64,000 bases of DNA, from positions 806,001 through 870,000 of the forward strand of contig CP087563.1 of assembly GCA_020974905.1 (NCBI GenBank), given 5' to 3'. This stretch comes from Planctomycetes bacterium syqfu (GTDB lineage: Bacteria > Planctomycetota > Phycisphaerae > Phycisphaerales > Phycisphaeraceae). Each line of letters starts with the position of its first letter. The first letter of the stretch is position 1. Shown in pieces: positions 53,984 to 63,067 of this stretch. A program made the position numbers and the translations under genes. A model generated the notes under the pieces. That model was given only the letters and a program-made list of their open reading frames with translations. It did not search any database and was not told the DNA's origin.

Positions 53984-56350
53984 ATGAGTCGGTCGAGCCA
54001 TGTGATCCAGCCACAGAGCCGACGCCAATTTCAGATTCAAGGTCAGGTGCAAGGGGTTGGGTTTCGCCCTTTTGTGTTCCGTCTGGCCAGCGATTTGGGC
54101 TTGAGTGGGTTTGTGCGCAATGAACCGCAGGGGGTTTGGGTTGAAGTCCAGGGAGACTTTGATTCGATTCAGCGGTTTACTATCGCTATTGAGCAAGATC
54201 GCCCGACACTGGCTAACTATGACCGCTTTGTCTTTGAGGATATCCCCGTCAAAGACATTCCCACCAACAGCCCTTTTGAGATTCGTGCCAGCATTCAAAG
54301 GCACCGTCGATCCAAAGCCATCAACAAGACCGTCACCGTCGACACCGCCGTCTGCCCGGACTGTCTTGCGGAGATGCGCGATCCGGACAACAAGCGTCAT
54401 CGCTACGGTCTGATCAACTGCACCAATTGTGGCCCGCGATTCTCCATCATCACCGATGTCCCCTATGACCGTCCCAGTACATCGATGGCACACTTTAAAA
54501 TGTGCTTGCCCTGCATGCAGGAGTACACCGCCCCACGCGATCGTCGCTTCCACGCCCAACCGACAGCCTGCCACGACTGTGGTCCGCAGGTGAGTCTTGT
54601 GGATGTTCATGGTCAACCTGTTGACGGTGATCCTTATGAGAAGACGGCTGCCATGCTTGCTGCCGGTCGGATCGTCGGCATCAAAGGCATCGGCGGATTC
54701 CACCTTGCCGTCCGTGCGGATGATTCGCAGGCAGTCCAACGGCTGCGTGAACTCAAGCACCGTGAACACAAACCCTTCGCCCTGCTGTGTCGGGATATGG
54801 ATGTCGCTCAAAGCCTGGTTAATCTCACCAAGCTGGCCAAGACCCACCTGCAGGAGAACACGCGTCCGATCGTGCTTGCAACGGCCAAAGATCCCAACCA
54901 GTTCCCCGGCGTGAATCCGGGCACGGATCGGTTTGGTGTCATGTTGCCATACACCCCGATTCAACATCTGATTTTTGATGCCTACGAACAACTGGATTGT
55001 GAGCCGGTGGACGTGCTGGTGATGACCTCTGCCAACATCTCAGGCGAACCGCTGATTCACAGCAATGACGATGCACTGACTCACATGGCAGGCATCTGCG
55101 ACGCCATCCTCTGGCATGATCGCGATATCGTCCGCAGCATTGATGACTCGGTTCTGCTGAGTATGCAGATGTCTGAGACTGAAGAATACATGCTGCCGAT
55201 CCGACGGGCACGCGGCTTTGTGCCTTCCACGCTCAAGCTTCCATCGGCAGTGGCAACACCGGGCTTATGTGTCGGGGGTGAACTTAAAAACACCGTCGCC
55301 CTGGTACGTGACAATGAAGTGATTCTCAGTCATCACATCGGTGACCTGACGCACACCAAGAGTTACCAGTATTTCCAGACCGTCATCGAAGACCTCTGTC
55401 GTCTTCATGACATCAAACCTCAGTGGATCGCTCACGACCTGCACCCGGTGTACATGAGTTCGCAATACGCCCGGTCACTGGCTGCCCGTTGGGATGTCCG
55501 GCTATTAGGTGTCCAGCATCATCATGCCCATGCCGCTGCCGTCCTGGCGGAACACAAAATCACCGAACCGGCGTTGGCGCTGGTCTGTGATGGTGTGGGC
55601 ATGGGTGAAGATGACACGAGTTGGGGTGGTGAGCTGATTCTCTCTAATGTCGCGGACTTCTACCGCATGGGGCATCTCAAGCCGTTGATGCTGCCCGGCG
55701 GCGATTCGGCTGCCAGGGATACCCGTCGGTGTGGCTTAGCATGGCTGAGCCAACTTCCGGGTATTGATCTTGATCAAAGTGAAATCGTCAAACGCGTCGT
55801 CACCGACGATGCCAGTCGCATGATGCTGGTGAACATGCTCAAGCGCAATGTGAACCTTCATCCGAGTTCTTCTGCCGGTCGATATTTCGATGCGGTAGCC
55901 GCGATTCTTGGCGTTTGTAACTTTAATCATTACGAAGCCCAGGCACCGATGGCGCTTGAAAAACTGGCTCGAAGTAATGATCGCGATCTGCCGTCTGCAT
56001 CGCTGTACAACATCAAACATGGCGTGCTGGATCTGACACCACTTCTTGGTGCGTTGATCCTTGATGATGTCAATGCGGTTTACGGGGCCGACTTATTCCA
56101 TCAGCAACTTTCGCGTGGATTGGCCGAGATGGCCATCATCCAGGCGATGCAAAGCAAAATTGACGTGGTGGCACTTTCCGGTGGTGTGTTCTGCAACAGT
56201 CTGCTGACACAACGCGTCACCGAATTACTCCGCCGCGCGAATTTACAGGTGTACATCCATCAGCAGGTTCCCGCCAACGATGGTGGTCTGGCATATGGTC
56301 AGGCGGCTGTCGCTTCTGCCAGAATAGGAGGTCCCGTTTCATGTGTTTAG
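53984..56350 (+). CDS. hypF: Hydrogenase maturation carbamoyltransferase HypF
   Basis: 788 residues from ATG 53984 (GGAAAG 4 nt upstream; a GTG 39 nt earlier is possible). Domains in order: acylphosphatase-like (~15-105, QVQGVGFRPFVFRLASD), two zinc-finger units (CPDCLAEMRDP at ~124, CTNCGP, CLPCMQEY at ~175, CHDCGP), YrdC/Sua5-like (~215-400, KHREHKPFALLCRDM), and Kae1-like (~420-780, HHHAHAAAVLAEH, GGVFCNSLLTQRV). Makes the thiocarbamate on HypE from carbamoyl phosphate, the source of the CN ligands of the NiFe centre. First gene of the hyp-hox operon; its end overlaps hypC by 10 nt. Confidence 0.95.
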   Translation: MSRSSHVIQPQSRRQFQIQGQVQGVGFRPFVFRLASDLGLSGFVRNEPQGVWVEVQGDFDSIQRFTIAIEQDRPTLANYDRFVFEDIPVKDIPTNSPFEIRASIQRHRRSKAINKTVTVDTAVCPDCLAEMRDPDNKRHRYGLINCTNCGPRFSIITDVPYDRPSTSMAHFKMCLPCMQEYTAPRDRRFHAQPTACHDCGPQVSLVDVHGQPVDGDPYEKTAAMLAAGRIVGIKGIGGFHLAVRADDSQAVQRLRELKHREHKPFALLCRDMDVAQSLVNLTKLAKTHLQENTRPIVLATAKDPNQFPGVNPGTDRFGVMLPYTPIQHLIFDAYEQLDCEPVDVLVMTSANISGEPLIHSNDDALTHMAGICDAILWHDRDIVRSIDDSVLLSMQMSETEEYMLPIRRARGFVPSTLKLPSAVATPGLCVGGELKNTVALVRDNEVILSHHIGDLTHTKSYQYFQTVIEDLCRLHDIKPQWIAHDLHPVYMSSQYARSLAARWDVRLLGVQHHHAHAAAVLAEHKITEPALALVCDGVGMGEDDTSWGGELILSNVADFYRMGHLKPLMLPGGDSAARDTRRCGLAWLSQLPGIDLDQSEIVKRVVTDDASRMMLVNMLKRNVNLHPSSSAGRYFDAVAAILGVCNFNHYEAQAPMALEKLARSNDRDLPSASLYNIKHGVLDLTPLLGALILDDVNAVYGADLFHQQLSRGLAEMAIIQAMQSKIDVVALSGGVFCNSLLTQRVTELLRRANLQVYIHQQVPANDGGLAYGQAAVASARIGGPVSCV

Positions 56351-56559
56351 CCGTTCCCGCCCGACTTGATGTTTGCAATGATGATCAAACCGCCTTAGCC
56401 GATCTGCATGGCAACCGTGTGGAAATCTCCACCGCGCTGGTCCCCGACGCTACCGTTGGTGACTGGGTTTTGATTCATGCCGGCTTTGCGATTCAAAAGC
56501 TCACCGAGCAGGAGACCAACGAGATTTGGTCCGTACTTGAGGAGCTTGAACATGAGTAA
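56341..56559 (+). CDS. hypC: Hydrogenase maturation chaperone HypC
   Basis: 72 residues with the invariant N-terminal MCLAVPARL (Cys2 binds the Fe(CN)2CO group) and the short beta-barrel continuation VGDWVLIHAGFAIQKLTEQE. AGGAGG lies 9 nt before the ATG. Carries the iron group between HypD and the hydrogenase large subunit. Overlaps hypF (10 nt) and hypD (8 nt). Confidence 0.95.
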   Translation: MCLAVPARLDVCNDDQTALADLHGNRVEISTALVPDATVGDWVLIHAGFAIQKLTEQETNEIWSVLEELEHE

Positions 56560-57667
56560 TCATCTTGCACAAAGCCAACATTGGCTCAAAGCCCTCAACG
56601 AATCCGCCAGCCAACTTGCCGATGATCAACACGCCAAGTTCATGGAAGTTTGTGGCACGCACACCATGGCTGCGTTCCGCTGTGGGCTGCATAGCCTCAC
56701 ACCCGACAATGTCACGTTACTCTCAGGTCCAGGTTGCCCGGTCTGCGTCACCGCTCAAGGCGACATTGACCAGATCATCAAACTCGCTGAGATTGATGGA
56801 GCAACGATCTGCACCTATGGCGATATGATCCGCGTGCCGGGTCAATCCTCATCACTTGAACGTGCACGCTCTGAAGGTGCGGATGTCCGTGTGGTGTACT
56901 CCACGATGGATGCTGTCAAGCTGGCTCAGAAACACCCTGAAAAACAGGTTGTTTTTGCAGCAGTTGGTTTTGAGACCACCGCCCCTGCCACCGCTGCGGC
57001 CATCAAGTTGGCTGCCAAGCTCAAGCTGGAAAACTTCACCGTGCTGGCATCTCACAAATGGGTCATGCCTGCGATGATGGCATTGCTTGCTTCAGGTGAT
57101 ATTGACATTGACGGCTTTCTGCTGCCCGGTCACGTTTCCGTGATCATCGGCACCGAAGCCTTCCGACCCATCGTCGATCAATACAACCTGCCATGCGTGG
57201 TCAGCGGCTTTGAAGATTTCCAGATGACCCAAGGCCTGGCGCGACTCACGCAGCAGGTCGTCGCTGGCAAAGCCGAGTTGGTTAATGACTATCCGCAAGT
57301 CGTCAAACCCGGCGGCAATCCCACAGCTTTGGCATTACTTGATGAAATTTATGACACCTGTGATGCCTCATGGCGCGGACTGGGTGTGATCCCCGGATCA
57401 GGCATGATGCTCAAATCCGAGTTTGATCAGTTCAATGCTGCCAAGCGCTTCAACCTCGATTTCATCGACACACCGGAACCCGCAGGTTGTCTGTGTGGCG
57501 ATGTCATCAAAGGTATGGCAACACCGGCCCAATGCAAACTCTTTGGTAAAGCCTGCACGCCCATCAATCCAATCGGCCCATGCATGGTCAGTTCCGAAGG
57601 AACCTGTCAGGCATGGTTTAAGTACAACAGAATCGCCAAACCCCAATTACAGGAGGTTCCCGCATGA
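56552..57667 (+). CDS. hypD: Hydrogenase maturation protein HypD
   Basis: 371 residues from ATG 56552, inside the end of hypC, with GAGGAG upstream; a start 75 nt earlier would run through hypC and is rejected. Conserved blocks: EVCGTHTMAAFRCGLHSL, LLSGPGCPVCVTAQGDID, GFETTAPATAAAI, LPGHVSVIIG, and the Fe4S4 region CLCGDVIKG / CKLFGKACTP. Holds the iron on which the Fe(CN)2CO group is built, with HypC. Length is typical (~370). Confidence 0.95.
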   Translation: MSNHLAQSQHWLKALNESASQLADDQHAKFMEVCGTHTMAAFRCGLHSLTPDNVTLLSGPGCPVCVTAQGDIDQIIKLAEIDGATICTYGDMIRVPGQSSSLERARSEGADVRVVYSTMDAVKLAQKHPEKQVVFAAVGFETTAPATAAAIKLAAKLKLENFTVLASHKWVMPAMMALLASGDIDIDGFLLPGHVSVIIGTEAFRPIVDQYNLPCVVSGFEDFQMTQGLARLTQQVVAGKAELVNDYPQVVKPGGNPTALALLDEIYDTCDASWRGLGVIPGSGMMLKSEFDQFNAAKRFNLDFIDTPEPAGCLCGDVIKGMATPAQCKLFGKACTPINPIGPCMVSSEGTCQAWFKYNRIAKPQLQEVPA

Positions 57668-58701
57668 ACAACACCTCCGAAAAATCAACGCCGTCCATTC
57701 TCGACCGCAGTCGCATCGTGCTGGCGCATGGTGGTGGCGGTCAACTCACCGATCAACTCATCAGCGAAGTGATCCTGCCACGACTTGGCAACGAAACACT
57801 CAACGAACTGGATGATGCTGCCCTGCTTGATAGCGGTCGCCTTGCAATGACCATCGATAGCTACGTGGTTGATCCCTGGCAGTTTCCCGGTGGTGACATC
57901 GGCCGCTTAGCCGTCTGTGGCACGGTCAACGATCTCGCCGTCAGTGGCGCCAAACCGTTGGGTATCGCAATGGGCATGATTCTCACCGAAGGCTTTGCCA
58001 AGCGCGATCTGGAGACAATTCTGGATTCCATTCAGCAGGCCGCGACCGAAGCCGATGTCCGCATCGTCACCGGTGACACCAAGGTCATCCCCGGCGATGG
58101 TATCTTCATCACCACAGCAGGTGTCGGCCTGCGTGAACCGTCAATCAAACTGGCCACGCGCTACATCCAACCTGGTGACAAGATCATCATCAACCGCCCC
58201 ATCGCTGAGCACGGCTTGACGGTCATGCTCGCCCGGGAAATGCCGGACATGCAGACGGTGCTCAAAACCGATGCCGCGCCGTTGAATGGACTCATCGACA
58301 ATTTGCTTAACGCAATTCCAGACGATGGGGTCAAGTTCCTGCGTGATGCCACACGCTCTGGGATTGCAGGCGTCACCACGGACATTGCAACCAACACCGG
58401 CTATCACGTGATGCTTCAGGAAACCGACATCCCCGTGGACGCGCATGTTGAACATGCTGCGGACATGCTGGGTTTGGATGTGCTGGAAGTGGCCAACGAA
58501 GGCGTCGTGGTCGCGGTCGTCAAAGCGGATGTCGCGGACAAAGCAGTGAGTGTCATGCGTCAACATCCTTACGGGCGTCAGGCTTGTGTGATCGGTGAAG
58601 TGCAGGACACGCGTGATGGCGTGTGCGAAATCACCACGGTCATCGGCGGCCGACGCATTGTGCATAAACCATACGGCGAGCAATTGCCTCGCATTTGTTA
58701 A
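57664..58701 (+). CDS. hypE: Hydrogenase maturation protein HypE
   Basis: 345 residues; ATG overlaps the hypD stop (ATGA) after CAGGAGG. PurM-like ATPase: AHGGGGQLTDQLI, DDAALLDSGRLAMTIDSYVVDP, GDIGRLAVCGTVNDLAVSGA, and the C-terminal HKPYGEQLPRIC whose last cysteine receives the carbamoyl and is dehydrated to thiocyanate. Complete, normal length. Confidence 0.95.
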   Translation: MNNTSEKSTPSILDRSRIVLAHGGGGQLTDQLISEVILPRLGNETLNELDDAALLDSGRLAMTIDSYVVDPWQFPGGDIGRLAVCGTVNDLAVSGAKPLGIAMGMILTEGFAKRDLETILDSIQQAATEADVRIVTGDTKVIPGDGIFITTAGVGLREPSIKLATRYIQPGDKIIINRPIAEHGLTVMLAREMPDMQTVLKTDAAPLNGLIDNLLNAIPDDGVKFLRDATRSGIAGVTTDIATNTGYHVMLQETDIPVDAHVEHAADMLGLDVLEVANEGVVVAVVKADVADKAVSVMRQHPYGRQACVIGEVQDTRDGVCEITTVIGGRRIVHKPYGEQLPRIC

Positions 58702-58743
58702 TCAGTTCTCAAACTAAATTGACTCCACGAAAGGAACGAGAAC

Positions 58744-59637
58744 ATGCATTTAGGAGACGGAATGGTAACCCCGGGTTGTGCGGCCCTTGGCCTGTCAACC
58801 CTGGCACTCGGTGCCGGCGCAGCGTATTTGCTGCATCGTAAGCAGGATTGGAAGACGCCCAAGCCGTTGCATTTTGCCTTGGCAACCGCAGCGATCTTCG
58901 CCATGCAGACCTTCAATGTTACCGTGATCCCGGGAACGAGCTCCGGACACCTCATTGGTGGTTTTATGCTTGCCTGCTGGTTTGGACCACTCTTTGCCCT
59001 GCTGGGGATGGCAATGGTGTTGGCCACGCAAAGTCTGCTTTTTGCAGATGGTGGGATGATCGCCCTGGGCATGAACAGTGTACTCATGGGTGTGCTTCCT
59101 GCGGTGGTGGTTTACCCACTGTTCAAGAAGACCGCCCCAAAACTCAGCGACAACTTCGCTGGTCAGGCGATTGGTAGCTGGATCAGTGTGATGCTCGCTG
59201 CGTTTGTGTGCAGCCTGTTTGTGATGAGCCGTGCCGAAGCCCGAGACAATGCCGGTTCATGGCTCAGTTCCATGCTGCTGGTTCACGCTCGCATTGGCTT
59301 GATCGAAGCTGCCGTCACGGCATCGCTTCTGGCTGTTGTTTCACGGATTGCCAGGCTTAACTGGTCGGTTGCGATGCAGACCGTTGTCAGTTGTCTTGCC
59401 ATGGCTGTTGTCGTCGTTGTTGCCAGCTTGGGTGCAAGCCCGTGGCCGGACGGGTTGGAATACAACCTTGAGCGTCTGAGCATTGAAGCCCTACCGTCAC
59501 TTGAAAACACGTTTGCCCTTTGGCCGGACTACAACTCAGTTGTTGGGACGCTTGCGGGCAATGTGATTTTGTTAGCCGTTGCCGCCGCCGTTGTCTTTGT
59601 CCTCAGTTCTGTGACCTCCAAGAAAGTGAGCGAATAA
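58744..59637 (+). CDS. CbiM/NikM-type energy-coupling nickel permease with PDGLE tail
   Basis: 297 residues; AAAGGA 8 nt before the ATG. N-terminus MHLGDGMVTP: by family the amino group and His2 bind Ni(II) or Co(II). Seven or so hydrophobic helices (CAALGLSTLALGAGAAYLL, GTSSGHLIGGFMLACWFGP, MGVLPAVVVYPLF, and more), then a PDGLE segment (SPWPDGLEYNLERLSIEAL) and a last helix, i.e. the CbiN/NikN-like part fused on. No CbiQ or CbiO gene is nearby, so it needs an ECF module from elsewhere or acts alone. Position between hypE and hoxE implies nickel supply for the hydrogenase. Confidence 0.88.
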   Translation: MHLGDGMVTPGCAALGLSTLALGAGAAYLLHRKQDWKTPKPLHFALATAAIFAMQTFNVTVIPGTSSGHLIGGFMLACWFGPLFALLGMAMVLATQSLLFADGGMIALGMNSVLMGVLPAVVVYPLFKKTAPKLSDNFAGQAIGSWISVMLAAFVCSLFVMSRAEARDNAGSWLSSMLLVHARIGLIEAAVTASLLAVVSRIARLNWSVAMQTVVSCLAMAVVVVVASLGASPWPDGLEYNLERLSIEALPSLENTFALWPDYNSVVGTLAGNVILLAVAAAVVFVLSSVTSKKVSE

Positions 59638-59639
59638 AC

Positions 59640-60146
59640 ATGATCATGCCGAATCAGAAAATCGCGCCCCCGTCGGATGACAAGCGTTGGAAAGTGGTTG
59701 AAACCACGATCCGCCGCAACGGTTCATCCTCCGGTGCGTTGATCGAAACCCTGCATAGTGTGCAGGAATGGTTCGGGTACCTGGATGACGAAGCGTTGAC
59801 CTACGTCGCCCAGCGCCTGATGGTTCCAATGTCGAAGGTTTACGGTGTTGCGACCTTCTATCATTTCTTCACCCTCAAGCCCGGTGGCAAGCATACCTGC
59901 GTGGTCTGCAACGGCACGGCGTGCTACATCAAGGGTGCCAAACAACTCATTGACGCCATGGCTGAAAAGTATGACGTTAAACCCGGCGAAACCTCCAAAG
60001 ACGGTGAACTCTCGGTTCTCTCAGCTCGCTGTCTTGGCTCGTGTGGTCTTGCTCCTGCAGTGGTCATTGACGGCGACGTCAAGGGCAACATCGAAGCGGA
60101 TGAACTGCTCAATGTTCTGGAAGGAGTGATCAACAATGACGCCTGA
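59640..60146 (+). CDS. hoxE: Bidirectional hydrogenase diaphorase subunit HoxE
   Basis: 168 residues from ATG 59640, 2 nt after the permease stop; the much longer frame upstream overlaps the permease and is rejected. NuoE-like 2Fe-2S thioredoxin-fold protein: ALIETLHSVQEWFGYLDD, MSKVYGVATFYHFFTL, and cysteines in CVVCNGTACYIKGAK and CLGSCGLAPAVVID. Carries electrons between HoxFU and the NiFe module. Typical length 160-175. Confidence 0.93.
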   Translation: MIMPNQKIAPPSDDKRWKVVETTIRRNGSSSGALIETLHSVQEWFGYLDDEALTYVAQRLMVPMSKVYGVATFYHFFTLKPGGKHTCVVCNGTACYIKGAKQLIDAMAEKYDVKPGETSKDGELSVLSARCLGSCGLAPAVVIDGDVKGNIEADELLNVLEGVINNDA

Positions 60147-61782
60147 TGAATTAATGGATGTCGCACAGGGCTTGCAGGAAAAAGACGCATCGATTCCCAA
60201 CCACGTCCGCGTCTGTACTGCTGCAAGTTGCCTGTCTCTGAAAAGTGATGAACTGGCCAAACAGATCAAAGCCGAACTCAAAGAGGTCGGCAAGGACAAA
60301 GATACCAAAGTCCGCTGTGTGGGCTGTATGGGTCTTTGTTCTGCAGGTCCCTTGGTCAGCGTTGAAGCCGAAGATCAAAAACCGGTGATGTATCAGAAGG
60401 TCACGGTTGAAAATGCGCCGCAAATCGCTGAATCCGTTGCGTCGGGCAAGAAGGTCAAAGACCTCGTCTGCGATACGGACTCACCCTTCTTTGCACGTCA
60501 GCAAAAAATTGTGCTGGAAAACTCCGGCATTATCGATGCGGATGACATCAACGACTACATTGCCAACGATGGCTATCAGGCGTTGATGACCGCCATCAGT
60601 GAAATGCAGCCAAATGAAGTACTCGACGAGATCACCAAGTCGGGTCTGCGTGGTCGTGGTGGTGCCGGTTTCCCGACGGGTCTGAAATGGAACATGCTTG
60701 CCAAGACACCCTCGGACACCAAGTACATCATCTGTAATGCTGACGAAGGCGACCCCGGTGCATTCATGGACCGCGCGATTCTCGAATCCGACCCGCACCG
60801 TATCCTCGAAGGTATGGCATTGGCAGCCTACGCAACCGGTGCAACGGAAGGGTTCATCTACGTCCGTGCTGAATACCCGTTGGCCATCAAACGACTGAAG
60901 ACCGCCATCCGACTTGCGACCAAGAACAACTTCCTGGGCAGCAACATCGGTGGCACGAAGTTCAGCTTCAGCATCGACATTCGACTGGGTGCCGGTGCCT
61001 TTGTCTGTGGTGAAGAAACCGCACTCATCGCATCCATCGAAGGTAAGCGTGGTCAACCGCGTCCGCGTCCGCCGTTCCCTGCAGAAAAGGGTCTGTGGGG
61101 CCAACCCACCAGTATCAACAACGTCGAAACGCTGGCCAACGTCGCTCCCATTGTCCGCAAGGGTGGCGAATGGTTTGCATCCATCGGCACCAACAAATCC
61201 AAGGGGACCAAAGTCTTCGCCCTGGCTGGCAAAATCAACAACACCGGCTTGATCGAAGTGCCCATGGGACTGTCCCTCCGCGAAATCGTCTTTGACATTG
61301 GTGGTGGGATTCCTGATGGGCAGGAATTCAAAGCTGTGCAAACCGGGGGCCCTTCCGGCGGGTGTCTACCTGAAGAACACCTGGACATGGGTGTGGATTA
61401 TGACTCGTTGCGTACCGCAGGTTCCATCATGGGTTCAGGCGGCATGATCGTGATGGACAAGACGTCTAACATGGTCGACGTCGCCCGGTTCTTCATGGAA
61501 TTCTGTATGAGTGAATCCTGTGGCAAGTGTATCCCCTGCCGCGTCGGCACGTATCAGATGCATGAACTGCTTAACCGCATCGCTGAAGGTGAAGGCACCA
61601 TGGAAGACCTTGCCAAGCTCGAAGAACTCTGCGAAGTCGTTGCCAACACCAGCTTGTGTGGTCTTGGTCAGACTTCGCCCAACCCCGTACGCAGTACGCT
61701 GCGCTATTTCCGACATGAATACCTTGAACTGATTGACGGCAAACACATTCCTGCCGGCGCCGGACAGGAGGTGGCATCATGA
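60136..61782 (+). CDS. hoxF: Bidirectional hydrogenase NADH-binding subunit HoxF
   Basis: 548 residues; GGAGTG before the ATG, overlaps hoxE by 11 nt. N-terminal ferredoxin-like 2Fe-2S segment (VCTAASCLSLKSDE, CVGCMGLCSAGP), then the NuoF core: GRGGAGFPTGLKWNML (NADH, ~173), CNADEGDPGAFMDR (FMN), CGEETALIASIEGKRGQPR and the 4Fe-4S ligand set SCGKCIPCRVGTYQM (~461) with the fourth Cys in TSLCGLGQT. NAD+/NADH site of the complex. Confidence 0.95.
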   Translation: MTPDELMDVAQGLQEKDASIPNHVRVCTAASCLSLKSDELAKQIKAELKEVGKDKDTKVRCVGCMGLCSAGPLVSVEAEDQKPVMYQKVTVENAPQIAESVASGKKVKDLVCDTDSPFFARQQKIVLENSGIIDADDINDYIANDGYQALMTAISEMQPNEVLDEITKSGLRGRGGAGFPTGLKWNMLAKTPSDTKYIICNADEGDPGAFMDRAILESDPHRILEGMALAAYATGATEGFIYVRAEYPLAIKRLKTAIRLATKNNFLGSNIGGTKFSFSIDIRLGAGAFVCGEETALIASIEGKRGQPRPRPPFPAEKGLWGQPTSINNVETLANVAPIVRKGGEWFASIGTNKSKGTKVFALAGKINNTGLIEVPMGLSLREIVFDIGGGIPDGQEFKAVQTGGPSGGCLPEEHLDMGVDYDSLRTAGSIMGSGGMIVMDKTSNMVDVARFFMEFCMSESCGKCIPCRVGTYQMHELLNRIAEGEGTMEDLAKLEELCEVVANTSLCGLGQTSPNPVRSTLRYFRHEYLELIDGKHIPAGAGQEVAS

Positions 61783-62498
61783 GTAAAGTGATCCGAGTTG
61801 TAACGCTGACCATCGATGACCAGGAGGTCACCGGTCGTGAAGATGAAACCATCCTCACGGTTGCGCGTCAGCATGACATTGACATTCCCACGTTGTGTTT
61901 CCTTGAAGGTCTCTCAGGCTGGGGCTCATGCCGCATCTGCCTGGTGGCTGTCGAGGGTGTTCCCAAGTTGCTCCCAGCATGCATGACCTACTGCTCTGAA
62001 GGCATGGTGGTGCATACCGAGAACGAACAGATCAAGGCCTATCGCAAGAGTATCCTTGAACTGCTTTTCTCCGAACGTAATCACATTTGCAGTGTCTGCG
62101 TGAGTAACGGTGCATGCGAACTCCAGGCGTTGGCTCAGAAGTGTGGTATGGATCACGTGTCTCTGCCCTACCGCTTCCCGAGCTACGAAGTGGACTCTTC
62201 ACATAATCTCTTCCGCAATGACCACAATCGCTGCGTGCTCTGCACACGGTGTATTCGCGTCTGTGATGAGATCGAAGGTGCCCACGTCTGGGACCTTGCT
62301 GACCGCGGTATCAATGCACATGTCATCTCCGATCTGAACGCCCCATGGGGTGATTCGGAAACGTGCACCAACTGCGGCAAGTGCGTGCAGGTCTGCCCGA
62401 CCGGTGCGCTGGTTCAAAAGGGTACGGCCGTCGCTGAAATGCACAAACGCCGCGCCTTCCTGCCTTATCTCAATGCCATGAGAGGAAACCACGGATGA
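61779..62498 (+). CDS. hoxU: Bidirectional hydrogenase diaphorase subunit HoxU
   Basis: 239 residues, ATG overlaps hoxF stop after CAGGAGGT. NuoG-N-terminal-like: plant-type 2Fe-2S site (PTLCFLEGLSGWGSCRICLV, split around the cysteines), His/Cys 4Fe-4S region (RNHICSVCVSNGACELQ) and two C-terminal 4Fe-4S motifs (CVLCTRCIRVCDE, CTNCGKCVQVCPTGAL). Same length as cyanobacterial HoxU. Relays electrons from HoxF to HoxY. Confidence 0.95.
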   Translation: MSKVIRVVTLTIDDQEVTGREDETILTVARQHDIDIPTLCFLEGLSGWGSCRICLVAVEGVPKLLPACMTYCSEGMVVHTENEQIKAYRKSILELLFSERNHICSVCVSNGACELQALAQKCGMDHVSLPYRFPSYEVDSSHNLFRNDHNRCVLCTRCIRVCDEIEGAHVWDLADRGINAHVISDLNAPWGDSETCTNCGKCVQVCPTGALVQKGTAVAEMHKRRAFLPYLNAMRGNHG

Positions 62499-63040
62499 GT
62501 GATACAGCTACAAAAATAAAAGTTGCGACCATCTGGATCGACGGCTGCTCCGGCTGCCACATGTCCTTCCTGGATATCGACGAACGCATATTGGAATTGG
62601 CACCGCATATCGACATGGTCTACGGCCCGTTGGTCGATCTCAAGGAGATCCCCGAAGGGTTGGATCTGGTCATCGTCGAAGGCGCCGTCGCCAACGACGC
62701 GGACCTGCATCATGTGCTTGAACTGCGTAAGAAGTCCAAGTTCATGATCGCGCTGGGCGACTGTGCAGTGAGTGGCAATGTGCCTTCGATGCGTAACCCG
62801 ATCGGTCAGAAAGACTGCTTCGAGCGGGCCTACTTCGAAAACGCGGACACCGGTCAGCAGATACCGACCAATGGCGTGCCTGCACTTTTGAAGAACGCGA
62901 TCCCGGTGCATCAGGCTGTGAAGGTCGACCTGTTCATTCAGGGCTGCCCACCACCGGCCGACGCCATTTTCTTTGTGTTGTCCGAGCTTGTTGCCGGACG
63001 TGTCCCCGATCCTACGAAAGTCACGCGATTTGGTGCCTGA
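62495..63040 (+). CDS. hoxY: NiFe hydrogenase small subunit HoxY
   Basis: 181 residues, ATGA overlap with hoxU. Small-subunit motifs: DGCSGCHMSFLDID (Cys18 and Cys21), IVEGAVANDADLH, LGDCAVSGNVPSMRNP and QGCPPPADAIFFVLSEL, giving the proximal 4Fe-4S cluster. The short length without signal peptide or further clusters is typical of cytoplasmic group 3 enzymes. Confidence 0.95.
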   Translation: MSDTATKIKVATIWIDGCSGCHMSFLDIDERILELAPHIDMVYGPLVDLKEIPEGLDLVIVEGAVANDADLHHVLELRKKSKFMIALGDCAVSGNVPSMRNPIGQKDCFERAYFENADTGQQIPTNGVPALLKNAIPVHQAVKVDLFIQGCPPPADAIFFVLSELVAGRVPDPTKVTRFGA

Positions 63041-63067
63041 TCACCAAACGCCTGTTGGAGAAATCAC

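Noticed and set aside
53960-54991. 343-codon minus-strand frame
   Set aside because: Antisense to hypF; shadow of codon bias.
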